This document shows positions 8,819 to 17,977 of a stretch of 23,444 nt of DNA, one piece after another (position 1 is the first letter of the stretch; each line of letters opens with the position of its first letter). Source of the stretch: Puniceicoccales bacterium (lineage in GTDB: Bacteria; Verrucomicrobiota; Verrucomicrobiia; Opitutales; LL51); the NCBI GenBank assembly GCA_031268545.1, contig JAIRXD010000017.1:1-23444 (forward strand). Direction: 5' to 3'. A program made the position numbers and the translations under genes. The notes below the pieces were generated by a model. That model was not told where the DNA came from. It saw only the letters and a list, made by a program, of their open reading frames with translations, and did not search any database.

Positions 8819-9700
8819 CTAATTACAATTAGCTGCAGCCAATTCAATGATCTCATTGGTTATGGCAAACTGCCTGGATTTATTGTACTCTAATTTTAAA
8901 TTTTTTGACAATTCATTGGCATTATCGGTGGCAGATTTCATAGCAACGGTCCTGGCACTATGTTCCGAAGCCTTTGCTTCCAAGATACTTTGATACATAC
9001 CATACTTGATAAAAGTTCTTACAATGGAATCAAGTATACTCGACGGCGATGGCTCAAAAATTATTTCACGGTCATCTCTCTTAAGTCTTTCGCTATCAAT
9101 ACCAAGGAAGTCAGCTATTTTTTTAAATTCATCATAAAAATCTATCATTGGTAAAATTTTCCTAAAAATAGACACATGGGACAGGGTATTTTTAAACCCG
9201 GCATATAGCACATCGCAACTATTTATCTCACCGGAATCGTACAGTTGGGTAACAAGTTCGCATATACCAAGAACTTCGTGAAATTCGGATATATCGTTAA
9301 TTGAAAAGCTAGCTATCAAATTTTTACCACAGCGCCCCAAATAATTAGTAGCCTTCTTTCCGATGGCGATGAATTTTGCATCCCCTTCAATCTGGGCAAT
9401 TTCGCGAAAAATATTATTGTTCAGCGCACCACAGAGGCCTTTGTCACTGGCCAAGACAATCACACAGCGAACTCCGGTACTTCTGGCACTGAAAAATCGG
9501 CTGCTTTTTAACTTTTTAATGCAGGCAAAGGACATGCAACCAATGATATTGGCCAGTCCTAGTATATATCCGCGACTTCCAATGGCCAACATTTGGGCTT
9601 TTTTCATTTTAGACGCTGCAACCAACTGCATTGCCTTGGTTATTTTTGCCGTCCCGTCAACTACCCTAATTCTTTGGCGAATCTCTTTTATTCCCTTCAT
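8819..9700 (-). CDS. atpG: F-type ATP synthase gamma subunit
   Basis: The rotor shaft of F1. The 293-residue product keeps both ends of the family coiled coil: MKGIKEIRQRI and KITKAMQLVAASKMKKA at the N-terminus, and KSATDNANELSKNL with ITNEIIELAAA at the C-terminus. The central Rossmann-like domain has VLASDKGLCGALN (about 83-95). The middle (about 105-215) is poorly conserved, as is usual. There is no atpA upstream: the next gene is lpxA, 72 bases away. A promoter candidate and an 11-bp palindrome (9707-9717) lie in that gap, and no Shine-Dalgarno is evident. Confidence 0.95.
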   Translation of the reverse strand: MKGIKEIRQRIRVVDGTAKITKAMQLVAASKMKKAQMLAIGSRGYILGLANIIGCMSFACIKKLKSSRFFSARSTGVRCVIVLASDKGLCGALNNNIFREIAQIEGDAKFIAIGKKATNYLGRCGKNLIASFSINDISEFHEVLGICELVTQLYDSGEINSCDVLYAGFKNTLSHVSIFRKILPMIDFYDEFKKIADFLGIDSERLKRDDREIIFEPSPSSILDSIVRTFIKYGMYQSILEAKASEHSARTVAMKSATDNANELSKNLKLEYNKSRQFAITNEIIELAAANCN

Positions 9701-9723
9701 TCAATACTACTTAGTAGAACAAT

Positions 9724-9751
9724 AGTATAAATGTCCGCAATACTTTTACAA
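9724..9751 (-). promoter_or_regulatory. Candidate promoter of the atpG-atpD-atpC genes
   Basis: On the minus strand, TTGTAA (9751-9746) and TATACT (9729-9724) are 16 bases apart, matching consensus at four and five of six positions. The start point would be near 9717, about 17 bases before the atpG ATG and next to the palindrome CTACTTAGTAG (9707-9717). This would let the three ATP synthase genes be expressed separately from lpxA. Confidence 0.4.
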
Positions 9752-9772
9752 CCCTTGATATGAATAAAATTG

Positions 9773-10549
9773 CTAACAGACGCCCCGACAACTGCTTTTA
9801 AAAAACGAACACACATTATCATACAAATCACCAGAGCCTGTGCTGATTTTCCTAAGCCTTGCCAATGCTTCCTCCCGAACCTGTGGCTGCATATACAGTG
9901 CCATATAAATCTCTTTGATGGTGTAAATTTCTTGTTCACTAAACCCATTACGCTCAAGATTTACCCTATTAAATGTCCTGGTCCTTGCCGGTATGCCATC
10001 GGCAATCATATAGGGAGGCACATCCATGGTCGCCTTCGCCATTGCCGACAACATCGCATATTGACCAATTCGGCAAAATTGATGAACACCGGAACTCCAA
10101 CCGATATTGGCATGATCACCGACAGCGACATGTCCACCCAAGGCCGCATGGCTGCTCATAATTATTCCATTGCCCAACAGACAATCATGGGCCACATGGG
10201 CGTAGGCCAGGAAAGTATTATTATTACCTATAACCGTCGCATCATCCGACCTGGTAGCGGTATGCACCGTGAAAAATTCGCGAAATACATTGCCATTGCC
10301 TATCAGCAACCTGGGCTTTCCCCCATCATATTTCAAGTCCTGGGTGGGTCCTCCCAGATAGGTATAGGGATGGATGATATTGGAGATCCCAATGGATGTA
10401 TCTCCGTCCACCGTAGCGTGATGCATAACAATGGAACCAGATTCAATTTTCACATATTTACCGATATAGGCTTGGGCACCAACCTGAACATCATCGGCCA
10501 ACTGTGCTCCTGGTTCTATTATCGCCGTACTATGAATCTTTTGAGGCAT
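9773..10549 (-). CDS. lpxA: UDP-N-acetylglucosamine acyltransferase
   Basis: LpxA transfers a hydroxyacyl chain from acyl-carrier protein to UDP-GlcNAc, the first step of lipid A synthesis, in the cytoplasm. The 258-residue length is typical. Hexapeptide repeats of the left-handed beta-helix fill about residues 1-190. The catalytic site is AHVAHDC with His121 as general base and His118 beside it, followed by GWSSGVHQFC. The C-terminal helical domain includes RNGFSEQEIYTIKEIY. The ATG lies two bases after the fabZ stop, so they are coupled. Acyl-chain length choice cannot be fixed from sequence: the usual ruler position falls in the GWSSGVHQFC segment, which carries no bulky insertion. Confidence 0.96.
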   Translation of the reverse strand: MPQKIHSTAIIEPGAQLADDVQVGAQAYIGKYVKIESGSIVMHHATVDGDTSIGISNIIHPYTYLGGPTQDLKYDGGKPRLLIGNGNVFREFFTVHTATRSDDATVIGNNNTFLAYAHVAHDCLLGNGIIMSSHAALGGHVAVGDHANIGWSSGVHQFCRIGQYAMLSAMAKATMDVPPYMIADGIPARTRTFNRVNLERNGFSEQEIYTIKEIYMALYMQPQVREEALARLRKISTGSGDLYDNVCSFFKSSCRGVC

Positions 10550-10551
10550 TG

Positions 10552-10953
10552 CTATTCTTCGTGATTCACTATGGAAAACATCAGTTCGGCCGAAGATACA
10601 ATTTTCCCATTAACCTTACCATAAGCCTCGGCTATACCTATCCTATCTCCGCGTTTTTTCAACAATTTTACGCATATTTCGAGCTGATCGCCGGGGACAA
10701 CAGCCTTCCTAAATTTTACTTTATCACAACTCATGAAGTAGGCCAGTTTGTTTTCAGTACTAGTGTTATGCATCATTAATAGACCTGCGGCCTGAGCCAT
10801 CGCCTCAACCTGGAGGACACCAGGCATCACCGGCTGTCCAGGAAAATGACCAACAAAATAGGGCTCATTTATAGTAACATTTTTTATGGTATGCAGTTCA
10901 TTATCGCCTACAAATTCAACCACTCGGTCTATCAATACGAAGGGGTATCGATG
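10552..10953 (-). CDS. fabZ: 3-hydroxyacyl-ACP dehydratase FabZ, probably the frameshifted second half of a LpxC-FabZ fusion
   Basis: FabZ dehydrates 3-hydroxyacyl-ACP in fatty acid synthesis and competes with LpxA for substrate. The hot-dog fold core is intact: [11 protein letters not shown] with the catalytic His, then Glu in [10 protein letters not shown]. The only start codon in frame is TTG at 10935, which gives 127 residues and cuts off the usual N-terminus. The frame continues open upstream without any good start and encodes [14 protein letters not shown] from 10953, exactly the family N-terminus. The preceding family residues ([10 protein letters not shown]) are found in the lpxC frame. 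I therefore extend the feature to 10953. The stop is two bases before lpxA. Confidence 0.85.
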   Translation of the reverse strand, partial: HRYPFVLIDRVVEFVGDNELHTIKNVTINEPYFVGHFPGQPVMPGVLQVEAMAQAAGLLMMHNTSTENKLAYFMSCDKVKFRKAVVPGDQLEICVKLLKKRGDRIGIAEAYGKVNGKIVSSAELMFSIVNHEE

Positions 10954-11885
10954 GGAAGCATATTCAGAACCTGTTTTATATCCAGACAGGCCTCCTCTTT
11001 GCTTATCACCACTGGACCAACCGGAGTTTGGGGCTTCTTTTTTCTGCCACTTTTCATGTCATTGTAGGCACTGACGATGCTCTTTGTCAATTCCGCATTC
11101 AAAGCGTGGCCTGGCCTCACGGCAATTATATGGCCTTTTATCGGCATTCCCACCAGAGCCAAATCACCTATTACATCCAGAATTTTATGTCGAACGAACT
11201 CATCCGCAAACCTCAACGGCTCCTTTGATAATATTTTATCACCTTTTATAACTATGGCTGAGTCCAGGCTACCACCCTGGATTTTACCTAGCTTCAGAAG
11301 TTCCTCGATATCCTCATATATGGTAAATGTCCTTGCGGGAGCTAGTTCTAAACAATAGACATCCGGATCTATGTCCAGAGATAGATGTTGGGTATGAACT
11401 CCCCTATCATCGGAGGAAGTACAGGTTACCTTGAACCCATCGTAGGGTAATGCTATCATCGAGCGATTGCCCCGGGTCACAGAAATCGGCTTCATAATTT
11501 CGCAGTAACTGCGATCCTTTTCCTGTTCAATGGGCTCTGCTTCATTTATCAAATTGGCAAAAAATTTTGCTGAGCCATCCAATATGGGCGGTTCTGAAGC
11601 ATCCATATCTATGACCATATTGTCCACATTCATGCCATAGATAGCACTGAGTATATGTTCGACAGTATGCACCTTTACATGGCCAGAGGTTATTGTGGTA
11701 CAACGAACTAGGTCACCAATGGATTCTGCCGATGGGCGAATTTCAGGCCTATTATATAAATCGATACGTCGAAAAATTATACCACTGTTTTCTTCGGCCG
11801 GTTTCAAAGTCAGGGTTACTTCGACTCCGGTATGAAGGGACTTTCCTCGAACACTGGCCTCCCGTCTAATAGTACGTTGCTTCAT
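10932..11885 (-). CDS. lpxC: UDP-3-O-acyl-N-acetylglucosamine deacetylase LpxC, with a frameshift near its 3' end
   Basis: LpxC is the zinc-dependent committed step of lipid A synthesis. The sequence has [16 protein letters not shown] at the start, HTVEH (zinc His78 with catalytic Glu77), the [12 protein letters not shown] segment, [15 protein letters not shown] (zinc His234, Asp238), and GHALN (catalytic His261); numbers count the GTG codon before the ATG. The LpxC domain ends near residue 280. The rest, QTPVGPVV then [10 protein letters not shown], is a linker leading into a FabZ N-terminus; after Leu-Pro the frame runs IDTPSY and stops. The ATG at 11885 is chosen over a GTG one codon earlier; AAGGG lies seven bases upstream of the GTG. 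It is 28 bases after dnaA. Confidence 0.95.
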   Translation of the reverse strand: MKQRTIRREASVRGKSLHTGVEVTLTLKPAEENSGIIFRRIDLYNRPEIRPSAESIGDLVRCTTITSGHVKVHTVEHILSAIYGMNVDNMVIDMDASEPPILDGSAKFFANLINEAEPIEQEKDRSYCEIMKPISVTRGNRSMIALPYDGFKVTCTSSDDRGVHTQHLSLDIDPDVYCLELAPARTFTIYEDIEELLKLGKIQGGSLDSAIVIKGDKILSKEPLRFADEFVRHKILDVIGDLALVGMPIKGHIIAVRPGHALNAELTKSIVSAYNDMKSGRKKKPQTPVGPVVISKEEACLDIKQVLNMLPIDTPSY

Positions 11886-11913
11886 CACTTCTGCCCTTCT
11901 AGAACACCGAGCT

Positions 11914-13296
11914 TTACTTATTTTGCAATATCTTTTTGAGGTGATCTACATTGCGCTTCAAAACCGGATCTATTTCCATTACATTTTCTATGGACTTGCA
12001 GGCATGGATGACAGTTCCATGATCACGACCGCCAAATGCTAATCCTATATCCACAAGCGAAAGTGTTGTCAATGATCTGCTTAGATACATGGCAATCTGT
12101 CGTGGCAACGCTATATTTGCCGGCCTACGTTTGCCAAGGATATCGGAAACCTTTATTTTGAAAAACTCTGCAATTCTCTGCTGAATCGTATCGATGGACA
12201 GCTGAATATTTTTTTCTTCCTCAAAAATGTCCCTCATTATGATTTTTATGTACTGAATATCGATGCGGGCTCTGGATAATTTCATGAAACCTGCCAATCG
12301 GGTTAGAGCCCCCTCAAGCCTACGGACATTTGTAGAGACCCGTTCGGCCAGATATAGCAACACATCATTATCTAGCACAAGATGCATATCCGCTGCCTTC
12401 CGAGACAGTATGGCTATACGAGTTTCAAGATCCGGAGGTTGTATATCCGTAACCAGCCCCCACTGGAACCTGGATACAAGCCTACTTTCCAGTTCCGCTA
12501 TTTCCGATGCCGGACGATCACTACATAGAAATATTTGTTTCTGGGACTCAAAAAGTTCGTTAAAGGTATAGAAAAATTCTTCCTGAATCCGCTCTTTTCC
12601 CGAAAGGAAATGTACATCATCGAGAAGTAAAATATCCACATTTCTATATTTTGATCTAAACCTAGTCATGGAATTAGCCTGGATGGCCTGGATAAATTCG
12701 TTTGTCAATTTTTCCGTAGATATGTATACGACCTTTGAGTTCCTGTTGTTAGCTAAAATATGATGGGCCACCGCATGCATCAGGTGGGTTTTTCCAAGGC
12801 CTGTAAACCCATATAAAAACAATGGATTATAGGCTTTGGCTGGTGTATTTGCTATGGCAATACTGGCCGCATGGGCCATTTGGTTGCCTGATCCAATGAT
12901 AAAATTTTCGAAGGTATTGCGTGGGCTAAGCATATACTCCTCGCTGGGATCAGAGCTGCAAACCTTGGACGCAGCACTGGCTTTGATCTGATTTTTTTTA
13001 GAAGACTTTTTACAACTACCATCCATGGGCACACTATCACATACAACTTCGAAGGATATTTCGGTGGAATGCCCTAGTGCCATTTGAAACTTATCTATTA
13101 GAATATCCCGATAATTGTCATGAATCCATATGGCAGCAAAATCATTAGGGACCATGATGATTAGGCTATCATCAGTGCCTGGCTTCACCCCATGGATGGT
13201 ATCAAACCATGCACTATAAACATCCGATGGAAACGACTTTTTAAAGTCCTCTTTGACCACCGACCATACATCATTTATATCTACGAGATTTGGCAT
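11914..13296 (-). CDS. dnaA: Chromosomal replication initiator DnaA
   Basis: DnaA opens the replication origin. The product of 460 residues shows domain I (to about 80), a short polar linker rich in Ser and Lys (about 95-120), the AAA+ domain with Walker [10 protein letters not shown] and Walker [10 protein letters not shown], sensor and arginine-finger regions ([13 protein letters not shown]), and domain IV with the DNA-binding signature [15 protein letters not shown]. The start at 13296 ([11 protein letters not shown]) is preferred to a TTG six codons earlier because it fits the family's N-terminus; neither has a Shine-Dalgarno. lpxC follows after 28 bases, so lipid A genes appear to share its transcript. 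dnaN is not adjacent. Confidence 0.97.
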   Translation of the reverse strand: MPNLVDINDVWSVVKEDFKKSFPSDVYSAWFDTIHGVKPGTDDSLIIMVPNDFAAIWIHDNYRDILIDKFQMALGHSTEISFEVVCDSVPMDGSCKKSSKKNQIKASAASKVCSSDPSEEYMLSPRNTFENFIIGSGNQMAHAASIAIANTPAKAYNPLFLYGFTGLGKTHLMHAVAHHILANNRNSKVVYISTEKLTNEFIQAIQANSMTRFRSKYRNVDILLLDDVHFLSGKERIQEEFFYTFNELFESQKQIFLCSDRPASEIAELESRLVSRFQWGLVTDIQPPDLETRIAILSRKAADMHLVLDNDVLLYLAERVSTNVRRLEGALTRLAGFMKLSRARIDIQYIKIIMRDIFEEEKNIQLSIDTIQQRIAEFFKIKVSDILGKRRPANIALPRQIAMYLSRSLTTLSLVDIGLAFGGRDHGTVIHACKSIENVMEIDPVLKRNVDHLKKILQNK

Positions 13297-13722
13297 ATTA
13301 ACACAACGTATCAAAAGTTATTAACATTTCTAATAATGTATAAATTACATATTAATATTGTTCGGCAACTGACCATACAAACCTCACCTGTACAAGCAAC
13401 TTACAAAAATAATTTATGAAAAATATCCATATCCGGCTAAAATACTACATCTGACGATCAATAACAACTCGTAACCCAACCTATCAACTGTGTTAATTTT
13501 CACCAGAACCTGTCAGTTTTAGGAAAGATTTTCTATCATCAAGCTCAATATATGCACAAGTTATTAACAATGACTATGTGAATAACTTTCTGATCCATAA
13601 CTACCCAATTATTAATGGGTTTTAGGTCATAATCCATTATTTTTACGGTTAAAAAAATTTTACAGCTTGCATTATAAACCTATCTTAATATCCGCCTCCT
13701 AGATTGTGAACTTTATATTACT
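13297..13722. other. AT-rich spacer between divergent dnaA and sufU, possible replication origin
   Basis: A 426-base intergenic region. A perfect DnaA box, TTATTCACA, lies on the minus strand at 13577-13585, and a one-mismatch box, ATATGCACA, on the plus strand at 13550-13558. Between them GTTATT and AATAAC form a short inverted pair. A/T-rich tracts (13610-13665) could serve for unwinding. Only two boxes are clear, so this may instead be dnaA autoregulation. A weak plus-strand promoter for sufU (TTTACA 13659-13664, 16 bases, TATCTT 13681-13686) is also present. Confidence 0.4.
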
Positions 13723-14172
13723 ATGATAAACACCGAGATTGATAATTTATACCGGGAGATAATCCTTGATCACTACAGGAATCCCAGGAATTCTGGAAAG
13801 CCGGAATGTTTTACAGCCGAAGCCAGCGGCAACAATCCATCCTGCGGCGATGATGTGACTATTTACCTTGCTACAAATAAGGAACTGATAACCGATATAC
13901 ATTTCCAGTGCTCCGGCTGTGCAATTTCCCTGGCCTCGGCTTCTATAATGACCCAAGCCATAAAATCGAAGCGACTAGAAGATGTACTCATTATGTCGAA
14001 GGCGGTCCAATGTATCCTGACCGGTACCGAAAATTTCAATCAGAATGAAATCCTAAAAGAGACTGATATCATTGCTCTAACCGGCGTCAAACATTTCCCG
14101 ATGCGAATAAAGTGTGCCACCCTAGCCTGGCATGCCTTGGACCAGGCCATTTTCAATGCTCTCCAAGGCTAA
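13723..14172 (+). CDS. sufU: SufU-type iron-sulfur cluster assembly / sulfur-transfer protein
   Basis: A 149-residue IscU/SufU-family protein. The three cysteines and the aspartate are in place: NPSCGD (Cys41, Asp43), CSGCAIS (Cys66) and RIKCATLAW (Cys131). The N-terminus LYREIILDHYRNPRN is diagnostic. The region between the second and third key cysteines is long (about 65 residues), and HFPMRIKCATLAWHAL resembles SufU, which receives sulfur from SufS, more than IscU, which has an LPPVK motif that is absent here. No sufS, sufB or sufC is adjacent. It is divergent from dnaA and 79 bases ahead of the next gene. Confidence 0.9.
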   Translation: MINTEIDNLYREIILDHYRNPRNSGKPECFTAEASGNNPSCGDDVTIYLATNKELITDIHFQCSGCAISLASASIMTQAIKSKRLEDVLIMSKAVQCILTGTENFNQNEILKETDIIALTGVKHFPMRIKCATLAWHALDQAIFNALQG

Positions 14173-14251
14173 ATCAACCATTCGACCAACGCTTTGGATC
14201 ATTGCTATTTTCTTCTTTATACTAGACATTATATTTCTAATCTAGGACAGG

Positions 14252-14734
14252 ATGTTAGAAAATTTTTATAACCGGCTCCTGGATCAGCTCCGGACCGATG
14301 GTTCTGTTTATGCCATTCTCAGTTCTCAGTATTTTTTATGGGCCATGGGGATAGCAACCGTTTATATTGGAATAAAAATCATCCTAAGGTCCTTTAGCAG
14401 GACGATTTTATGTCTGCTGGACAACAAAAGTGGCAAGGTTTTTATAAAAAAATCCGTACTGAAAGAGACCATCCAGGATGCTTGTAAGTCCCTGGGAATG
14501 CAAATCAAACCAAAGATAGATATTTCCTGCAAAAGCAAAAAGATAAACATCAGGATAAGTATTGCCATGGCAAGCAATCAGAAACTGCCCGATGTTAGCA
14601 CCACCCTTCAAAAACACCTGCATATCGTTCTGGCAGATGATATTGGGATAAAAAATATCAATAAAATAGATGTGGTTATCATTGGTCTAAATCGGAACAA
14701 TCTCTCTAAAACAGAAATTACCAAAGAGCTCTAA
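14252..14734 (+). CDS. Membrane-anchored Asp23/AmaP-like protein of unknown role
   Basis: A 160-residue protein with one likely transmembrane helix at about 27-47 (FLWAMGIATVYIGIKIIL). The rest, about 60-150, has alternating helix and strand with KKSVLKETIQDACKSLG, KINIRISIAMA and NKIDVVIIGL, which resembles the Asp23/AmaP fold (alkaline shock family: helix, beta strand, long helix, final V-rich strand). This is fold-pattern recognition, not a firm family hit. AGGACAGG directly precedes the ATG and could act as a ribosome site. It probably shares a transcript with sufU. Function is not established; a role in envelope stress is conjecture. Confidence 0.6.
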   Translation: MLENFYNRLLDQLRTDGSVYAILSSQYFLWAMGIATVYIGIKIILRSFSRTILCLLDNKSGKVFIKKSVLKETIQDACKSLGMQIKPKIDISCKSKKINIRISIAMASNQKLPDVSTTLQKHLHIVLADDIGIKNINKIDVVIIGLNRNNLSKTEITKEL

Positions 14735-14751
14735 CAGCTTCGGCCAATCAT

Positions 14752-14777
14752 AAAAAAAAGACAACCGACTGGCTGCC
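14752..14777 (-). terminator. Intrinsic terminator after gapA
   Basis: On the minus strand GGCAGCC (14777-14771) pairs with GGTTGTC (14766-14760) around AGTC; the seven pairs include two G-U. Eight T residues (14759-14752) follow at once. In the plus direction the G-U pairs become A-C mismatches, so this serves the minus strand, 35 bases after the gapA stop. Confidence 0.6.
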
Positions 14778-14811
14778 TTCTAAACTAATAATAGGTAAAG
14801 ATGTATATGTG

Positions 14812-15852
<1,041 letters not shown>

Positions 15853-15864
15853 TTAACTTAATCA

Positions 15865-15892
15865 ATTGTATGGGTTCAGACCAAATACACAA
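15865..15892 (-). promoter_or_regulatory. Candidate gapA promoter
   Basis: On the minus strand TTGTGT (15892-15887) and TACAAT (15870-15865) are 16 bases apart, about 28 bases before the gapA ATG. The -10 box matches five of six positions; the -35 box only three. It would allow gapA expression independent of prfA. Confidence 0.3.
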
Positions 15893-15911
15893 GGAATTTA
15901 TTCTAAAATTA

Positions 15912-16997
15912 TCATTGAGAATTTAGCAAAGCCTCGATTTTCTGTTCCATATCAAATCGAATCAATGCGTTTACTAGCTCATCAAGATCTCCATCCATTA
16001 GCTGGGACAGGCTATACCAGGTCATCTGGACCCGGTGATCCGTAAGTCTATTTTGAGGAAAATTATAGGTTCTTATTCGCTCGGAACGATCACCAGAGCC
16101 TACCTGGCTTCTACGATCGGCAGCATACTTTGCGTTCTCTTCCTCTTCTTTTTTTTGTAATAATCTGGAACGCAAAACCGTCATTGCCTTTACTCGATTT
16201 TTCTGCTGGGATCTCTCATCGGCACAGGTAACAATCATACCAGTCGGCTTGTGTAGTATTTGTACTGCCGAATCGGTGGTGTTGACCCCCTGCCCACCGG
16301 GACCACTGGCCCGACAAATCGATATCTCCAGTTCTTCCTGAGCTATATGCACATCAACTTCCTCCGCTTCGGGAAGCACCGCAACCGTAGCCGCTGATGT
16401 ATGGATCCTTCCATTTGCTTCGGTGGTCGGTATTCTTTGGACCCGATGTACACCGCTTTCAAATTTTAAATTTTTGTAAACATCTTCGCCGGCGATCAAA
16501 AATGAGATCTCCTTAAACCCACCGCATTCCGAGACGCTGGTACCGAGCATCTCCACAGACCAATCACGCCTTTCGGCATATCTGGTATACATTCGGTAAA
16601 GATCTCCGGCAAAAAGACTTGCCTCATCCCCACCGGTACCGGCCCGGATTTCAATCACAGTATTGCGTGAATCGCTCTTATCGCTGGGAATCATGGCAAT
16701 CAGGATCTCCCTGGCCAATTTATCCAATTCATTATTGCCAAGTTCCACATCCTCAGCTGCCAGATCTCGCATTTCCTGGTCAAGAGATGGATCCTTTGTC
16801 ATATCCACACTGGCTAAAATTGATTTTTTCAGAGTCTCCCAGGAATTAAATTTATCCAGAAGTGTAGCCAGCCTGCTGTGTTCTTTGGACAATTCGGCCA
16901 CCCTCTTCCGGTCTGAAAAAAATCTTTCATCAGCCATCTCAAGTTCCAGAACTCCAAATCTTTTCCTGAACCTCGAAATATCAGGCAATCTATCCAT
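15912..16997 (-). CDS. prfA: Peptide chain release factor 1
   Basis: RF1 ends translation at UAA and UAG. From this start the protein has 361 residues, the family norm. The codon-recognition loop is PTT (190-192, the PxT position of RF1) within QRIPTTEANGRIHTSAA, and the catalytic GGQ is at 234-236 in GPGGQGVNT. NRLTDHRV near the C-terminus is also typical. The frame is open further upstream to an ATG at 17081, but that would overlap the kinase gene and add unlike residues. An ATG four codons before this one (17009) is an alternative. It follows the kinase gene by about 34 bases, probably in one transcript. Confidence 0.95.
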   Translation of the reverse strand: MDRLPDISRFRKRFGVLELEMADERFFSDRKRVAELSKEHSRLATLLDKFNSWETLKKSILASVDMTKDPSLDQEMRDLAAEDVELGNNELDKLAREILIAMIPSDKSDSRNTVIEIRAGTGGDEASLFAGDLYRMYTRYAERRDWSVEMLGTSVSECGGFKEISFLIAGEDVYKNLKFESGVHRVQRIPTTEANGRIHTSAATVAVLPEAEEVDVHIAQEELEISICRASGPGGQGVNTTDSAVQILHKPTGMIVTCADERSQQKNRVKAMTVLRSRLLQKKEEEENAKYAADRRSQVGSGDRSERIRTYNFPQNRLTDHRVQMTWYSLSQLMDGDLDELVNALIRFDMEQKIEALLNSQ

Positions 16998-17031
16998 AGT
17001 ATGAAACATCAAATTACAGAATACAAAATGC

Positions 17032-17904
17032 TCAGAGCTTTTCCTGCCGCAAGGTTTTATATATTCTATCTTTTGTTTCATCGAAGGATCCGGCAGTACT
17101 TATTTCATAAACACTAAACATGTCCTTCATAAACCCAATGGCACTTTTTGTCTGGTCTAAAAATATCTGATACCGCTCCCGAGCAAGATGGGTATCCGTA
17201 TCGGTCTTCCGAACTTCCTGCAGTTCAGCACTCCTATCTACACCCGAATCATTGTTGATTATGCTCTCATTATGCAGTATGGTCATCCTGCCTCTATGTA
17301 GCTGCCTTTCGATGCTAGTCTTTTCATCCACAAGGAGGGTTATAACAGAAACCTTCGTATCTTTTCCGGCATGCAGTGTCTTAATCTTTTCCATGAGCAG
17401 ATATACACATTCGGCCTGGACCAATGTGCGAGGAAATCCATCTATTATGGCACCACCTCGACAGGTATTACCATCAAGCAATTTTTCGAATACGATTTTA
17501 ATTACTTTTTCATCATCCACAAGAGATCCGCTATCCATTAAACCTCTATTTTCATCTGAATTCAACAAATCACTGACCACCACTGGTTTAGAAAATATAT
17601 CCATGGCTTTCATTATGCTACGACCATTGGTACCTTTTCCGGAACCTGGAGCACCGTTTAGCCAGACAATATGTGGAGGAATTTTCAAGTTATTCTCACC
17701 ATCAGCGATGGCGATAAAACTGCTCCAAATCTTGTCAAACAGCGATCTAGCCTGCAATGACACATTGCCTCGATTTGCATCCAATCTATTATATATCTCT
17801 GTTTTCATTGTTTCAATATTGCAAATAACTTTCTCGTTTATAAAAGTGCAAATAGTATCGTCGTAACAATACAACAAAAACGCTACTAATGCATCAACTA
17901 ACAT
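17032..17904 (-). CDS. Adenylate-kinase-like nucleoside monophosphate kinase with an N-terminal extension
   Basis: The core from about residue 76 is an adenylate kinase-type enzyme: P-loop GAPGSGKGT (84-92), DGFPRT (155-160), RQLHRGR, and the final VRKTDTDTHLARERYQIF segment carrying phosphate-binding arginines, followed by QT. It probably converts (d)NMP plus ATP to diphosphates. Unlike standard adenylate kinase it has about 75 residues before the P-loop. Part may be mis-started: an internal ATG at 17808 (MKTEIYNRL) would remove a hydrophobic, Cys-containing 32-residue segment, and neither ATG has a strong ribosome site. The NMP specificity is unclear. It sits between glgC and prfA, where a normal adk may be missing, so this may be the cell's main enzyme. 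Confidence 0.85.
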   Translation of the reverse strand: MLVDALVAFLLYCYDDTICTFINEKVICNIETMKTEIYNRLDANRGNVSLQARSLFDKIWSSFIAIADGENNLKIPPHIVWLNGAPGSGKGTNGRSIMKAMDIFSKPVVVSDLLNSDENRGLMDSGSLVDDEKVIKIVFEKLLDGNTCRGGAIIDGFPRTLVQAECVYLLMEKIKTLHAGKDTKVSVITLLVDEKTSIERQLHRGRMTILHNESIINNDSGVDRSAELQEVRKTDTDTHLARERYQIFLDQTKSAIGFMKDMFSVYEISTAGSFDETKDRIYKTLRQEKL

Positions 17905-17977
17905 AATTTATTTCCGTTTATAGTGATTAGATTCGCACGAATACCTTTTTTACCATCAAGTCAAGAAAATTATGATA

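Noticed and set aside
9770..10564. A 264-codon open frame on the plus strand opposite lpxA
   Set aside because: lpxA is unmistakable on the other strand, and the plus-strand translation has no recognisable domain and is rich in His, Pro and Cys as antisense frames often are.
10945..10965. Programmed -1 ribosomal frameshift between lpxC and fabZ
   Set aside because: No X-XXY-YYZ slippery heptamer is present at the junction (CTT CCC ATC) and I see no strong downstream structure, so a base loss or sequence error is simpler. Not fully excluded.
13296..13314. TTG start for dnaA giving six more residues
   Set aside because: The ATG at 13296 gives the normal DnaA N-terminus; the extra residues have no family support and no ribosome site.
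16998..17081. Longer start for prfA overlapping the kinase gene
   Set aside because: It would add 28 residues unlike RF1 and overlap the kinase coding end; the internal ATG gives the standard length.
17252..17866. A 204-codon open frame on the plus strand opposite the kinase gene
   Set aside because: It is the antisense of a clear P-loop kinase; composition (Ser, Leu and Phe-rich) is typical of a shadow frame.
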